Origin: Parvibaculum indicum
GTDB taxonomy: Bacteria; Pseudomonadota; Alphaproteobacteria; Parvibaculales; Parvibaculaceae
Length of the DNA stretch: 64,000 nt
Direction of reading: 5' to 3'
NCBI RefSeq assembly: GCF_011762095.1
Contig: NZ_JAASQO010000009.1
Span: forward strand, 144,344 to 208,343
Shown in pieces: positions 44,075 to 52,558 of the stretch. The position numbers were made by a program, and so were the translations under genes. The notes below the pieces were generated by a model. The model was given only the letters and a program-made list of their open reading frames with translations. It ran no database searches and was not told the origin of the DNA. Numbering within the stretch: the first letter of the stretch is position 1; every line of letters begins with the position of its first letter.

Positions 44075-44638
44075 TCAAGCTTGCGGCTTTGGGAAGAGGC
44101 CAAGGACGCGCTCATCGTCGCGGCGGGGCCAGACACCGTGCCGTGCGGCGGCATCCTTCGGGTCGCTGCCGGCCGGGACGGCGCCGCCATCCCTGGGCCT
44201 GGGCCGCTTGGGCCAGACGCCGCCCGAGGGCGACACCCAATTTCCGGTTTCTTCGGAAAGATCGACCGGGCCTTTCCTGCGGGAAAAGAAGATGCGCTCC
44301 GCCGTGGCCCTGTCAGGCGCGGCGACAAGGTCGACCGCCACATAGGCCTTGCGCTCCAGCGCCCAGCGCCTGAGATCATTGCCTTCAAAGCCGAGCCAGA
44401 GCTGCATGGCGAAGGCAACGATGACAGGGACCGCCTCATCGACCTGGCTGGCTTCGGCAAATGCGCCGAGCAGGACCGCCGCGGCGATCCAGAGAACCAG
44501 CGGAATCCACAAGCGGCGATAGAGCAGCCAGAGCCAGCCGAAGATCAGCCCGCCCCAGGCAAAGCCCTCGCGCACGAAAACGAAGCCCTCGCCATCGGCG
44601 GGCGCGTCCTTGCGATAATGGACCGTGTAGATGCGCAT
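44075..44638 (-). CDS. DUF2628 membrane protein of the his cluster
   Basis: 187 residues. N-terminal MRIYTVHYRK-type start, then FVREGFAWGGLIFGWLWLLYRRLWIPLVLWIAAAVLLGAF (two helices) and VIVAFAMQLWLGFEGNDLRRWALERKAY, the DUF2628 pattern. A Pro/Arg-rich cytoplasmic tail follows (about 135-187). No function is known. Genes of this family lie between hisB and hisH in many alphaproteobacteria, so the location is conserved and may be co-transcription rather than a role in histidine synthesis. Confidence 0.85.
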   Translation of the reverse strand: MRIYTVHYRKDAPADGEGFVFVREGFAWGGLIFGWLWLLYRRLWIPLVLWIAAAVLLGAFAEASQVDEAVPVIVAFAMQLWLGFEGNDLRRWALERKAYVAVDLVAAPDRATAERIFFSRRKGPVDLSEETGNWVSPSGGVWPKRPRPRDGGAVPAGSDPKDAAARHGVWPRRDDERVLGLFPKPQA

Positions 44639-44720
44639 GGAACCGTCTTCCGGAAGCGGCCCGGCGCCGCCCGTCCTTCATCCGCCCTGTTTAAGGCAGA
44701 TTGCGCGGCATGGCCACTGC

Positions 44721-45332
44721 TCAGCTGCCGAGAACGCCCTTGGTGGAGGGGATGACATTCGCCGTGCGCGGGTCGATCTCCATCGCATCGCGAAGCGCCC
44801 GGGCAAGTCCCTTGAAGCAGCTTTCCACGATGTGGTGGTTGTTCTCGCCATACATGTTTTCGACATGCAGCGTGATGCCCGCATTCTGTGCGAAGGCCTG
44901 GAACCACTCCTTGAAGAGTTCGGTGTCCATGTCGCCGATCTTCGGACGGGTGAAATTCACCTTCCAGATGAGATAGGGGCGCTGCGACACGTCGATCGAG
45001 ACACGGGTGCAGGTTTCGTCCATCGGAATGACGGCTGTCGCATAGCGGCGGATCCCCTTGAAATCGCCCAGCGCCTTTTTCACCGCCTCGCCGATGACGA
45101 TGCCGGTGTCCTCGGTGGTGTGGTGAAAATCGATATGGAGATCGCCCTCCGCGCGGAGCTTCAGATCCATCAGCGCGTGGCGGGAAAGCTGCTCCAGCAT
45201 GTGATCGAGGAAGCCGATACCGGTCGAGACATCGTACTGCCCCGTCCCGTCGAGATTTACCTCGGCGGCGATGCTGGTTTCCTTGGTCTTGCGCTCCACC
45301 GACGCGGTGCGCGCGGCGCGTTCCATATCCAT
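44721..45332 (-). CDS. hisB: Imidazoleglycerol-phosphate dehydratase
   Basis: 203 residues, seventh step of histidine synthesis; a manganese-dependent 24-mer. Repeated metal motifs: [37 protein letters not shown] and the second-half [18 protein letters not shown]. Monofunctional, without the N-terminal phosphatase of enterobacterial HisB. The frame begins at a TTG (45347), but the ATG at 45332 follows AGGAAAAGG and fits better. First gene of the his cluster; a 378-bp AT-rich gap lies upstream. Confidence 0.97.
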   Translation of the reverse strand: MDMERAARTASVERKTKETSIAAEVNLDGTGQYDVSTGIGFLDHMLEQLSRHALMDLKLRAEGDLHIDFHHTTEDTGIVIGEAVKKALGDFKGIRRYATAVIPMDETCTRVSIDVSQRPYLIWKVNFTRPKIGDMDTELFKEWFQAFAQNAGITLHVENMYGENNHHIVESCFKGLARALRDAMEIDPRTANVIPSTKGVLGS

Positions 45333-45710
45333 TTGCCTTTTCCTCAAGGCGGGCGGGGCCTGTCCCGTCCGGTCTCCTGCTCTGGTGGGGCGGCTTTTAT
45401 CAGCGCGACGCCGGAAGCGCCAGCCTCGCCGCCGCCACGCCGCGCAGGGGAGATAGATTCAATTTGAAATACAAATGCTTATTCGACGTTAACCCAACCG
45501 CTTAACGAATCCTCATGTGACACATTAAGTGGTTTTACCAGAATCTCCGAAGTATTTGGCAAGTTGTTGATTCAATTATAGAGGTAAAATAGCTGCTAGC
45601 GTCCAGCGATCACGACAACGCAAGATGTTGTGAACGGGGTCGGGGTGGCGCGCGGCTATGCCCATTGCCATATAGGGTGCCCGCATTGCCCGAAAAAGGA
45701 ACCCACCCAC
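45333..45710. other. AT-rich intergenic region between hisB and PPOX gene
   Basis: 378 bases, divergent spacer. The part from about 45455 to 45600 is clearly AT-rich for this genome and contains two copies of GATTCAATT (45457 and 45572 regions) and an inverted repeat CGTTAA/TTAACG at 45487-45507. A weak TTGGCA/TATAGA promoter pair (15-base spacer) is near 45560-45585 on the plus strand. No ORF or RNA gene recognised. Confidence 0.5.
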
Positions 45711-46238
45711 ATGGCCTGGCAAAGCCGCATGACCGACGACCTCGCCCGTTTCATCGGAACGCAGGACCATTTCTATTTCGGCACGGCGAATGCGAAAGGC
45801 GCGCCCTATATCCAGCATCGCGGCGGGCCGAAAGGTTTTCTACGGGTCATCGGCGAGAACCGTCTCGGCTTCGCGGACTTTGCCGGCAATGCCCAATATG
45901 TCTCGCTGCGCCATATGGAGGAAAACCCCCAGGCCTTCATCTTCCTGATCGACTATCCCAGCCGCACCCGCATCAAGATCCGGGGACGGGCACAGCCCAT
46001 CACCGATCCGGAAGCGATAAAGCCGCTCGCCGTGCCGGCCTACCGGGCGCGGGTGGAGCGGGGCATTCATTTCGACATCACGGAATGGGACCTCAATTGC
46101 AGGGCGCATATCCAGCCGCGCTGGGACAGCGAAACGCTGAGCCCTGCCTTCGACCGGCTGGAAGCGCGCATTCGCGATCTGGAAACGAAGGTGCGCGAAC
46201 TGGGCGGCGATCCCGGCGATTTCGAGATGCCGCGCTAG
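45711..46238 (+). CDS. PPOX-class flavoprotein
   Basis: 175-residue pyridoxamine-phosphate-oxidase-like split barrel. Visible: DHFYFGTANAKGAPYIQHRGGPKGFLRVIGENRLGFADFAGNAQYVSLRHMEENPQAFIFLIDY, then RTRIKIRGRAQPITDP. This order (GGPKGF, later SRTRIKIRGRA) is the general stress/FMN-binding PPOX branch. A C-terminal coiled coil (about 145-170, DRLEARIRDLETKVREL) is unusual. Enzyme activity unknown. Start ATG 45711 is chosen from the N-terminal match; the upstream reading frame has no family resemblance. Convergent with another PPOX gene. Confidence 0.8.
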   Translation: MAWQSRMTDDLARFIGTQDHFYFGTANAKGAPYIQHRGGPKGFLRVIGENRLGFADFAGNAQYVSLRHMEENPQAFIFLIDYPSRTRIKIRGRAQPITDPEAIKPLAVPAYRARVERGIHFDITEWDLNCRAHIQPRWDSETLSPAFDRLEARIRDLETKVRELGGDPGDFEMPR

Positions 46239-46244
46239 CGGGCT

Positions 46245-46871
46245 CTAATAAAGATTGTCTTTTGCGTCCTGCTCCAGCGCATCGTCGATAGGCTTGGCAT
46301 CCATATCGAGCTTCATCTGGTCGCGGATCATTTCGCCGAAGCTGGGCATCTCACTTCTGGGAACCTGCTTGTCGCTTTCCCACAGGCCCGAGCGTTTCAG
46401 CGCCTTGGTGCAGTGAAGGTAAACCTCTTCGACCGCAACCGTCATCACGGAGCGGGGCGGCTTGCCCTGGTGCTCGAAGCGCTTCATGAGCGCGGGGTCG
46501 GTGACGGTTTCGGCCTTGCCGTTGACGCGGAGCATTTCCGTGAAGCCGGGAACGAAAAAGAGCAGGCCCACCGCGGGCTGGTGGACGATATTGGTGAGCG
46601 TATCGAGCCGGTTGTTGCCCGGCCGGTCCGGCATGGCGAGCGTCTTGTCATCCAGCACATGGACGAAACCCGGCTCGCCGCCGCGCGGCGAGACATCCGC
46701 CGTGCCGTCCGGCCGCGACGACCCGATGCAGAGAAAGGGCGAAAGTTCGATGAAACGGCGCGAATGCGGATCGATGAACGCAAGCTGCTTGAGCATCGCG
46801 CCATCGGAGGGTTCGCGATAGACCGCGCGGAGATCCGGCTCGCTCTCCAGGACATGCTTTGCTTCGCTCAT
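46245..46871 (-). CDS. MSMEG_1061-family PPOX flavoprotein
   Basis: 208 residues. Strong family resemblance: FIELSPFLCIGSSRPDGTADVSPRGGEPGFVHVLDDKTLAMPDRPGNNRLDTLTNIVHQPAVGLLFFVPGFTEMLRVNGKAETVTDP, and the C-terminal VEEVYLHCTKALKRSGLW. FMN-dependent flavoproteins of this group have no defined physiological substrate. Start ATG 46871 has GGGAGGAAAG just upstream. Tail-to-tail with the other PPOX gene six bases away. Confidence 0.88.
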   Translation of the reverse strand: MSEAKHVLESEPDLRAVYREPSDGAMLKQLAFIDPHSRRFIELSPFLCIGSSRPDGTADVSPRGGEPGFVHVLDDKTLAMPDRPGNNRLDTLTNIVHQPAVGLLFFVPGFTEMLRVNGKAETVTDPALMKRFEHQGKPPRSVMTVAVEEVYLHCTKALKRSGLWESDKQVPRSEMPSFGEMIRDQMKLDMDAKPIDDALEQDAKDNLY

Positions 46872-47048
46872 CGTTTCTTTCCTCCCTCTCGTCAACCTGC
46901 CGGCAGCCTAGGCCCGGCCGGGTCGTTGTTGCAAGCTATTCTCATCTATGGGGCCAAAGCGCGGCATTCCCGCCCGCCGCCTTGACCCCGCCTGCCGGAA
47001 AGGCCACATGGATGCGATCCCGACCGCATTTTTCCGGAGCCCCGTCTC

Positions 47049-47609
47049 ATGAGTGATCCGAACAACCGTTTCCCTGTCGATTGGCACGGCACCACCATCC
47101 TGGCCATCCGAAAAGGCGGGAAGGTGGTTCTTGCCGGCGACGGCCAGGTTTCCATGGGCGATACGGTGATGAAGGGTACGGCGCGCAAGGTGCGCCCGCT
47201 CGGCAAGGGCGATGTGATCGCTGGCTTCGCAGGCGCCACGGCGGATGCGATGACGCTGTTCGAAAGGCTGGAAGCCAAGCTCGAACAATATCCCAACCAG
47301 CTCATGCGGGCGGCGGTGGAGCTTGCCAAGGACTGGCGGACCGACCGCTTTCTGCGGCGCCTGGAAGCGTTGATGATCGTGGCCGACAAGGAAGTCACGC
47401 TGGTGCTGACCGGCAATGGCGATGTGCTGGAGCCCGATGGCGGCGTGGTCGGTATCGGATCGGGCGGGAATTATGCGCTCGCCGCCGGCAAGGCGCTGAT
47501 GGACGGCGATCTCGGCGCGGAAGAAATCGCCCGAAAGGCGATGGGGATCGCCGCCGAGATTTGCGTCTACACAAACGACAATATAGTTGTCGAAATGCTG
47601 GATGCCTGA
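47049..47609 (+). CDS. hslV: HslV peptidase subunit of the HslUV protease
   Basis: 186 residues, proteasome-beta-like N-terminal threonine hydrolase. A 14-residue propeptide precedes Thr15 in HGTTIL, the predicted nucleophile; the conserved [20 protein letters not shown] and [41 protein letters not shown] follow. Works as a dodecamer with the HslU unfoldase. Ribosome site CGGAGC. Unlike in most bacteria its partner hslU is not immediately downstream: a 438-bp gap intervenes. Confidence 0.97.
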   Translation: MSDPNNRFPVDWHGTTILAIRKGGKVVLAGDGQVSMGDTVMKGTARKVRPLGKGDVIAGFAGATADAMTLFERLEAKLEQYPNQLMRAAVELAKDWRTDRFLRRLEALMIVADKEVTLVLTGNGDVLEPDGGVVGIGSGGNYALAAGKALMDGDLGAEEIARKAMGIAAEICVYTNDNIVVEMLDA

Positions 47610-48047
47610 ATCATGAAACCGCCGCACCCAGGACGCCCATGGACAGGCCCCGAAGCCGGCTTTGCCGACCGGCCCGCGGCCAGTCCCGCCGTTCTTTCAC
47701 ATGCCGGAGGAGCGGCTCTTCGTCCAGATAGACACAAAATGCTATTTTCCTCTTTTTTCCGCTCTAAAACGGCGCGCGGAAACCGCAGCGAGAGCCGGAA
47801 AACAGATGAAGCGGCCCTGAGCCTCCGGAACGGTTTTTCGAATGAAAACAACACGGTAGGTGGTGTTTTCAGCTGCAACAACCCCTTCCCGACATCTTGT
47901 CCGCATACCGACGACCGGTATCGTTCCGGGGCCGAAAAAGTCGGTATCCGGAGCAAGAAAACCGCGTTTTCCGACAGTCCGATTGTCATTTAACCCTCGT
48001 TTTCCACGGACGATATCCACAGTTATCCACGGAGTTATCCTCACCTC
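47610..48047. other. Gap between hslV and hslU
   Basis: 438 bases. An open 126-codon frame (47613-47993) starts here but shows no family resemblance and is probably non-coding. Immediately before hslU lies a cluster of DnaA-box-like 9-mers (48000-48043). A separate hslU promoter is expected here; I see no clear one. Confidence 0.55.
48000..48043 (+). promoter_or_regulatory. DnaA-box-like cluster directly upstream of hslU
   Basis: TTTTCCACG (48000-48008, 7/9), ATATCCACA (48013-48021), TTATCCACG (48023-48031) and TTATCCTCA (48035-48043), the last three 8/9 matches to TTATCCACA, all the same direction. They end four bases before the hslU ATG. Confidence 0.55.
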
Positions 48048-49352
48048 ATGACCAGTTTTTCGCCGCGTGAAATCGTTTCGGAACTCGACCGTTACATCAT
48101 CGGTCAGCAGGACGCGAAGCGCGCCGTGGCCATCGCACTGCGCAATCGCTGGCGGCGCCAGCAATTGCCCGATGCGATGCGCGAAGAGGTGCTGCCCAAG
48201 AACATCCTGATGATCGGGCCGACCGGCGTGGGCAAAACCGAGATTTCCCGCCGCCTTGCCAAGCTCGCCGAGGCGCCCTTCATCAAGATCGAGGCCACCA
48301 AATTCACCGAGGTGGGCTATGTGGGCCGGGATGTAGAGCAGATCGTCCGCGACCTGGTGGAAATCGCAATCGGGATCGTGCGGGAAAAAAAGCGCCGGGA
48401 CGTGCAGGCCAAGGCCCATATCGCCGCCGAGGAACGGGTGCTCTCCGCGCTGGTCGGCGAGAATGCGAGCGAAAGCACGCGGGAAAGCTTCCGCGCCAAA
48501 CTCAGGAACGGCGAACTCGACGACAAGGAGATCGAGGTCGAGGTGTCGGATTCAGGCTCCGGCATGCCCTTCATGGATATGCCGGGCATGCCCGGCAGCC
48601 AGGTCAGCATGATCAATCTCTCCGACATTATGGGGAAGGCATTCGGCGGCCGGACAAAGACCCGCCGCATGAACGTGAAGGAAAGCCATGACGTGCTGAT
48701 CGCCGAGGAATCCGACAAGCTGCTCGATCAGGAGCAGCTCACCCAGGATGCCATCGAGCTTGTGGAACAGCACGGCATCGTCTTCCTCGACGAGGTGGAC
48801 AAGATCTGCGCAAAATCCGAGCGCTCGGGCGATGTGAGCCGGGAAGGGGTGCAGCGCGACCTGCTGCCGCTCATCGAAGGCACCACGGTTTCCACCAAAC
48901 ATGGCGCGGTCAAGACCGACCACATCCTCTTCATCGCCTCCGGCGCCTTCCACATTTCCAAGCCGTCCGACCTTCTGCCGGAACTTCAGGGCCGGCTGCC
49001 CATCCGCGTGGAGCTGCAGGCGCTGACTCGGGAGGACTTCAAACGCATCCTCACCGAGCCGGAAGCGAGCCTCATCAAGCAATATGTGGCGCTGATGCAG
49101 ACGGAAGACGTGATACTCGACTTCACCGAAGACGGGATCGACGCGCTGGCGGATATCGCTGTGTCGGTCAATTCAACGGTGGAGAATATCGGCGCGCGCC
49201 GGCTTCACACGGTGATGGAGCGGGTGTTGGAAGAGGTCAGCTATGCCGCCTCCGACCGCTACGGCCAGACGGTGACGATCGACGGGGCCTATGTGCATGA
49301 GCATATCGGCGATCTGTCGAAGAACGCGGATCTGTCGAAGTTCATTCTTTGA
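48048..49352 (+). CDS. hslU: HslU ATPase (AAA+ unfoldase) of the HslUV protease
   Basis: 434 residues, the normal length. The N-terminal [36 protein letters not shown] is characteristic; Walker A GPTGVGKT at 57-64, Walker [13 protein letters not shown], the I-domain insertion (about 110-240), then sensor and C-terminal parts ending in [14 protein letters not shown] with the tail that docks HslV. ATP-driven unfolding and transfer into HslV. The ATG at 48048 has no recognisable Shine-Dalgarno because DnaA-box-like sequence occupies that place. Confidence 0.98.
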   Translation: MTSFSPREIVSELDRYIIGQQDAKRAVAIALRNRWRRQQLPDAMREEVLPKNILMIGPTGVGKTEISRRLAKLAEAPFIKIEATKFTEVGYVGRDVEQIVRDLVEIAIGIVREKKRRDVQAKAHIAAEERVLSALVGENASESTRESFRAKLRNGELDDKEIEVEVSDSGSGMPFMDMPGMPGSQVSMINLSDIMGKAFGGRTKTRRMNVKESHDVLIAEESDKLLDQEQLTQDAIELVEQHGIVFLDEVDKICAKSERSGDVSREGVQRDLLPLIEGTTVSTKHGAVKTDHILFIASGAFHISKPSDLLPELQGRLPIRVELQALTREDFKRILTEPEASLIKQYVALMQTEDVILDFTEDGIDALADIAVSVNSTVENIGARRLHTVMERVLEEVSYAASDRYGQTVTIDGAYVHEHIGDLSKNADLSKFIL

Positions 49353-49371
49353 CGCTTGCTCATTGTCATTG

Positions 49372-49396
49372 CCGGGCTTACAGGCGGAGAGCCCGG
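49372..49396. terminator. Hairpin between convergent hslU and XRE gene
   Basis: CCGGGCT pairs with AGCCCGG around an 11-base loop; no U-run. It falls 20 bases after the hslU stop and four bases past the XRE stop. Confidence 0.4.
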
Positions 49397-49399
49397 AGC

Positions 49400-49771
49400 C
49401 TACTTCCCGCCACGCCGGTTTCGCATTTTGAGAATCGTTGAGATCTCTCCGATTTCGCCGGGGGAGAGTCTGGCGATCTCTTCGGCAAGCCGGTTGGCCA
49501 TTTCGGTGGCGGCGGGATCGAGACCCGAGGTGTCGATCGTCACCCTGGGATGGGAGAGATGCGCCAGCCGCTCCAGCTCCTCCGCCTCGTCCCAGATGAT
49601 GTTGAAATAGCCGATCACGGATTGCACGAAACGGAAGCTCGGCCGGCCGCGCCGTCCATGCTCCAGCGCGGAGAGATAGGCAGGGGTAACGCGGAGCGCC
49701 GCGGCCATATCCTTCAGCGTCAGCCCGCGGGCGGCCCGCAATTCCCTGAGTTTCTTGCCGAAGGGCGTCAT
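49400..49771 (-). CDS. XRE-family DNA-binding regulator
   Basis: 123 residues. Helix-turn-helix at about 5-60: KKLRELRAARGLTLKDMAAALRVTPAYLSALEHGRRGRPSF. The C-terminal half has ISPGEIGEIS-like sequence typical of this alphaproteobacterial regulator, which regularly lies beside mltA-Smr-hslU. Target genes unknown. Start ATG 49771 gives the natural N-terminus MTPFGKKLRELR; the longer frame overlaps the Smr gene. Ten bases after the Smr stop, so probably co-transcribed. Confidence 0.88.
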   Translation of the reverse strand: MTPFGKKLRELRAARGLTLKDMAAALRVTPAYLSALEHGRRGRPSFRFVQSVIGYFNIIWDEAEELERLAHLSHPRVTIDTSGLDPAATEMANRLAEEIARLSPGEIGEISTILKMRNRRGGK

Positions 49772-49781
49772 GCGACCGGGC

Positions 49782-50426
49782 TCACTTATCGCGCTTCCGG
49801 CGGAGGCGGACATAAAAGGCGCCGCCGCCGCCATGGCGCGGATGAGCCGGCTGGAACCCTGCCACGATGGCGCGGAAGCGCGATTCCTCCAGCCAACGCG
49901 GCAGCGCAGCGCGCAGAATGCCGGGCCGTTCCGGCACATTGTAGAAATCATTGCCATGCAGCGTGTGCCGGGCATAAGGGCTGTCGCCCTTGCCGGTGAT
50001 GACGAGAACGAGCCGGTATCCGCGCGATCTCGCCCGGGTCAGGAAAGAGGCAAGAACCGTATAGGCCCGCTCCTGCGTATGACCGTGAAGGTCCAGCGTC
50101 GCCTCGACCTCCAACTGACCGCGTCCGAGCCGCTGGGTCATCCGCCTGTCGAGACCGGTCAATGGCGGGGCGGCGGGCACGGGCTGGGTCTGGGGCGGCG
50201 GAACCGCGACCGGTTTCGCGGCCCGGCGCGTGCGCGAGGCGGCACCGGCATCCGGCTTCGGATCGGCTGGTGGAATGTCGGTTGTCGTTTTATCGGCAGC
50301 GGGGGCCCGGCGCGGCTTGTGAAGCGGCACGGCCTCCTGCGTGACGCGCTGCCAAAGCTCCTTCTCGCCGGCGCTCAGCCTGCGGGCGGATTTGCGTCGC
50401 CCGGTCTTGTCGTTGCTGTCAGCCAT
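49782..50426 (-). CDS. Smr-domain protein
   Basis: About 214 residues. The C-terminal Smr domain (about 105-210): LDLHGHTQERAYTVLASFLTRARSRGYRLVLVITGKG, LHGNDFYNVPERPGILRAALPRWLEESRFRAIVAGFQPAHPRHGGGGAFYVRLRR. The LDLHGH and VITGKG motifs are those of the MutS2-C-terminal nuclease domain, but these stand-alone proteins have no proven role. The N-terminal 100 residues are disordered, with basic, Ala- and Pro-rich stretches. ATG 50426 preferred over TTG 50435. Confidence 0.9.
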   Translation of the reverse strand: MADSNDKTGRRKSARRLSAGEKELWQRVTQEAVPLHKPRRAPAADKTTTDIPPADPKPDAGAASRTRRAAKPVAVPPPQTQPVPAAPPLTGLDRRMTQRLGRGQLEVEATLDLHGHTQERAYTVLASFLTRARSRGYRLVLVITGKGDSPYARHTLHGNDFYNVPERPGILRAALPRWLEESRFRAIVAGFQPAHPRHGGGGAFYVRLRRKRDK

Positions 50427-50495
50427 TGCCGTCAACCAGGGTTCCGCTACCGCATCGTCCCGCCCCCACGCCCCGGCGCGGTGCCCGGAGATCGT

Positions 50496-51692
50496 TCAGG
50501 GCGCGAGGTCTTTGGGCACCAGGGCGAAAAGCTCGCCATGCGATTTCATGTGTCCCGCAACCCAGCCCGCCTTGTCTCCCGATCCGATAAAGACGTCGGC
50601 GCGCTGGAGACCCAGAATAGCCGAGCCGGTATCCTGCGCCACCATCAGATGTTCGAGCGGCTTGTCGCCCGCTGGCGTGGGATAGGTCGTAGCGAGATAG
50701 AAGAGCGACCCGAGCGGGTGATAGCTGCGATCCACGGCGATGGAACGGCCCGGCGTCAGATGCACACGGCCCGCGCCCACAGGCCCGAGATCGGCGCCCA
50801 CCCCGTCCAGCCGGCGGAAGAAGATATAGGACTCATTCATGTCCATGACCTCTTTCGCTTGGTCGGGATGGGCTTCCAGCCAGGCGCGAATGGTCTGCAT
50901 GGAGACATTTTCGCGGGCGATGGCGCCACGGTCGATCAGCACCTTGCCGATGGAGGTATAGGGACGGCCGGTCTTGCCGGCAAAGGCGAGGCGCACAGTC
51001 CGACCGTCTTCCAGCGTCACGCGGCCGGAGCCCTGAACATGCAGAAAAAAGGCGTCAACCGGGTTTTCGAGCCAGACGATCGGCTGACGGTCCGCATCGT
51101 AGCCGCCCGCCTCTATTTCCGCGCGCGTGGGGAAGACCACCCCGGCCCTGCGTGCCTCGGCAAAACCGCGCGGCGGGCGGAGGATCGGCGTCTGATAAGC
51201 GCCATGGCGCGTCAGCGAGCCGCGCATAATCGGTTCGTAGTAGCCGGTGAAAAGAGCGTCGGCCCGGGTTTCGGCGGGAAAGCGGACCGGCGTAAACCAA
51301 CGCTCGAAAAAGGTTCGGGCCGTGCCGGGGGAGGCGTCGAAAGCGGAGCGGCAAGCCGGTTGCCAATCTCCCGCCTCGCCATAGATACCGCCGCCGCCCG
51401 TTTTGCGGTCGAGGGGATCGTCGGCGCCGAGCTTCAGGACGGCTTCGCAGGATCGCCTGAAAGAGATCAGCGCCGCGCCGTGATTGTCCGCGGTCCAGCC
51501 GGGCAGCTCGTCGAAGGAAATGGCATGAAGGCCGCTCGGGCCCCCCTGTGCGAGGTGGGCCGGGCGGGCGGGGGACGGACCGGCGCTATCGCTTTGCATA
51601 GTCCCGCAGCCTCCCAGAGCAAGCGCCGCCGCGAAAAGAACCGAAAGCGCCGAACGACGCCTGCCCTGTTTCAGGCCCCTTACGCTCCCCAT
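50496..51692 (-). CDS. mltA: Membrane-bound lytic murein transglycosylase A
   Basis: 398-residue lipoprotein (signal 1-28, Cys29 in LALGGC) that cleaves peptidoglycan glycan strands non-hydrolytically at the outer membrane. The MltA barrel is clear: FTGYYEPIMRGSLTRHGAYQTPILRPP, YDADRQPIVWLENPVDAFFLHVQGSGRVTLEDGRTVRLAFAGKTGRPYTSIGKVLIDRG and, C-terminal, the 3D domain with AVDRSYHPLGSLFYL and QDTGSAILGLQRADVFIGSG where Asp residues form the active site. Ten bases downstream of the Tim44-like gene. Confidence 0.97.
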   Translation of the reverse strand: MGSVRGLKQGRRRSALSVLFAAALALGGCGTMQSDSAGPSPARPAHLAQGGPSGLHAISFDELPGWTADNHGAALISFRRSCEAVLKLGADDPLDRKTGGGGIYGEAGDWQPACRSAFDASPGTARTFFERWFTPVRFPAETRADALFTGYYEPIMRGSLTRHGAYQTPILRPPRGFAEARRAGVVFPTRAEIEAGGYDADRQPIVWLENPVDAFFLHVQGSGRVTLEDGRTVRLAFAGKTGRPYTSIGKVLIDRGAIARENVSMQTIRAWLEAHPDQAKEVMDMNESYIFFRRLDGVGADLGPVGAGRVHLTPGRSIAVDRSYHPLGSLFYLATTYPTPAGDKPLEHLMVAQDTGSAILGLQRADVFIGSGDKAGWVAGHMKSHGELFALVPKDLAP

Positions 51693-51702
51693 GGCCCGGC
51701 CC

Positions 51703-52404
51703 TCAATCGGTGCTGCCGGTGGAGACCAGACGCCAGTTGGGATCGCGGCTCTTCACATTGCGCTCGAAGGTCCAGACATCCGTGACCTTGCGCTCGGTCA
51801 CGGGATCGCCTTCGACGACCACACCATCCGAATTTTTGGTGCAGGAGGTCATCTGGCTCTCGAAATGCATGGTGATCCGTGCCTCGGCGCCGGACAGCGC
51901 CACCTTGCGGATCTCCGCCTTGTCGATGCCGATGAGGTTCTGGTCGAGGGTAAGGCCCTTGTCCTCCCGGTCCTTGATGGCCGCGTCGAAATTGGCGAAG
52001 ACCTCCTCGGACAGAAGCGGCTTCAGCGTCTCGCGATCTCCCTCGGCGAAGGCGGTCACGATCATCTCATAGGCACCGCGGGCGCCCTCGACAAAGGCAT
52101 GGGGATCGAAGCTGCGATCGGCCAGCGAAAGCTCGGTCAGGGCATGCGCGAGGTCCGACCCTTCCGGCGCAATGGCGTCCCAGGACGGGGCCTTGTTGCG
52201 CTGCCCGGCCGTCGGGCCGTTGGTGTTGCGGCGCGGCAGGGTGACAACCTTGTCGTCCCCGGACTGCGCATCCGGGCGGGAATAAGGGTCGTAGGGCTCC
52301 CGTTCATGCCCGGTCCGCTTGCCCAATACGCTGTAGAGCTTGAAAAGCACGCCGATTGCGACCGCGAGCAGAATTAGATTTAGAAATGTCACGCTGTTTT
52401 CCAT
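51703..52404 (-). CDS. Tim44-like membrane-anchored protein
   Basis: 233 residues. One N-terminal membrane helix (about 5-25; FLNLILLAVAIGVLFKLYSVLG), a short Pro/Arg linker, then a Tim44/MRPL45-like domain (about 85-230) with MIVTAFAEGDRETLKPLLSEEVFANFDAAI and ISGAEARITMHFESQMTS. The family is conserved in alphaproteobacteria beside fxsA and mltA; alphaproteobacterial homologues have been reported as inner-membrane proteins (TimA). The role is not certain. Start ATG 52404. Divergent from fxsA. Confidence 0.88.
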   Translation of the reverse strand: MENSVTFLNLILLAVAIGVLFKLYSVLGKRTGHEREPYDPYSRPDAQSGDDKVVTLPRRNTNGPTAGQRNKAPSWDAIAPEGSDLAHALTELSLADRSFDPHAFVEGARGAYEMIVTAFAEGDRETLKPLLSEEVFANFDAAIKDREDKGLTLDQNLIGIDKAEIRKVALSGAEARITMHFESQMTSCTKNSDGVVVEGDPVTERKVTDVWTFERNVKSRDPNWRLVSTGSTD

Positions 52405-52457
52405 CCGCTTTCGCCACCCGGGGCCAACCCGGCCCGCTGGCCCGTGACGGCAGGCCA

Positions 52458-52494
52458 TTGCACCGTTACTGTTTCGTCTTATCTAACGTAAGAC
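52458..52494. promoter_or_regulatory. Divergent promoter with inverted repeat (fxsA / Tim44-like)
   Basis: TTGCAC (52458-52463) is followed after 16 bases by TATCTA (52480-52485), pointing to fxsA. The -10 box lies within the perfect inverted repeat GTCTTA-N7-TAAGAC (52476-52494). The minus strand offers TTGCCT with a 17-base spacer to GATAAG for the Tim44-like gene. Confidence 0.45.
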
Positions 52495-52558
52495 ACCGAA
52501 AGGCAATTTGCCACCGGCACCATCGTCGCGGGGTACACTGCCAGAACGCGGAAATCCA

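Noticed and set aside
45487..45507. TTAA...TTAA pair as a CtrA binding site
   Set aside because: Spacing is 9, not the 7 of the CtrA consensus, so I list it only as an inverted repeat.
47613..47993. 126-codon ORF in the hslV-hslU gap
   Set aside because: No ribosome site, no family resemblance, odd composition; most likely non-coding.
49755..51785. 676-codon plus-strand frame over XRE, Smr and mltA
   Set aside because: Three recognisable minus-strand proteins occupy the same DNA; the frame is Arg/Gly-rich with no motif.
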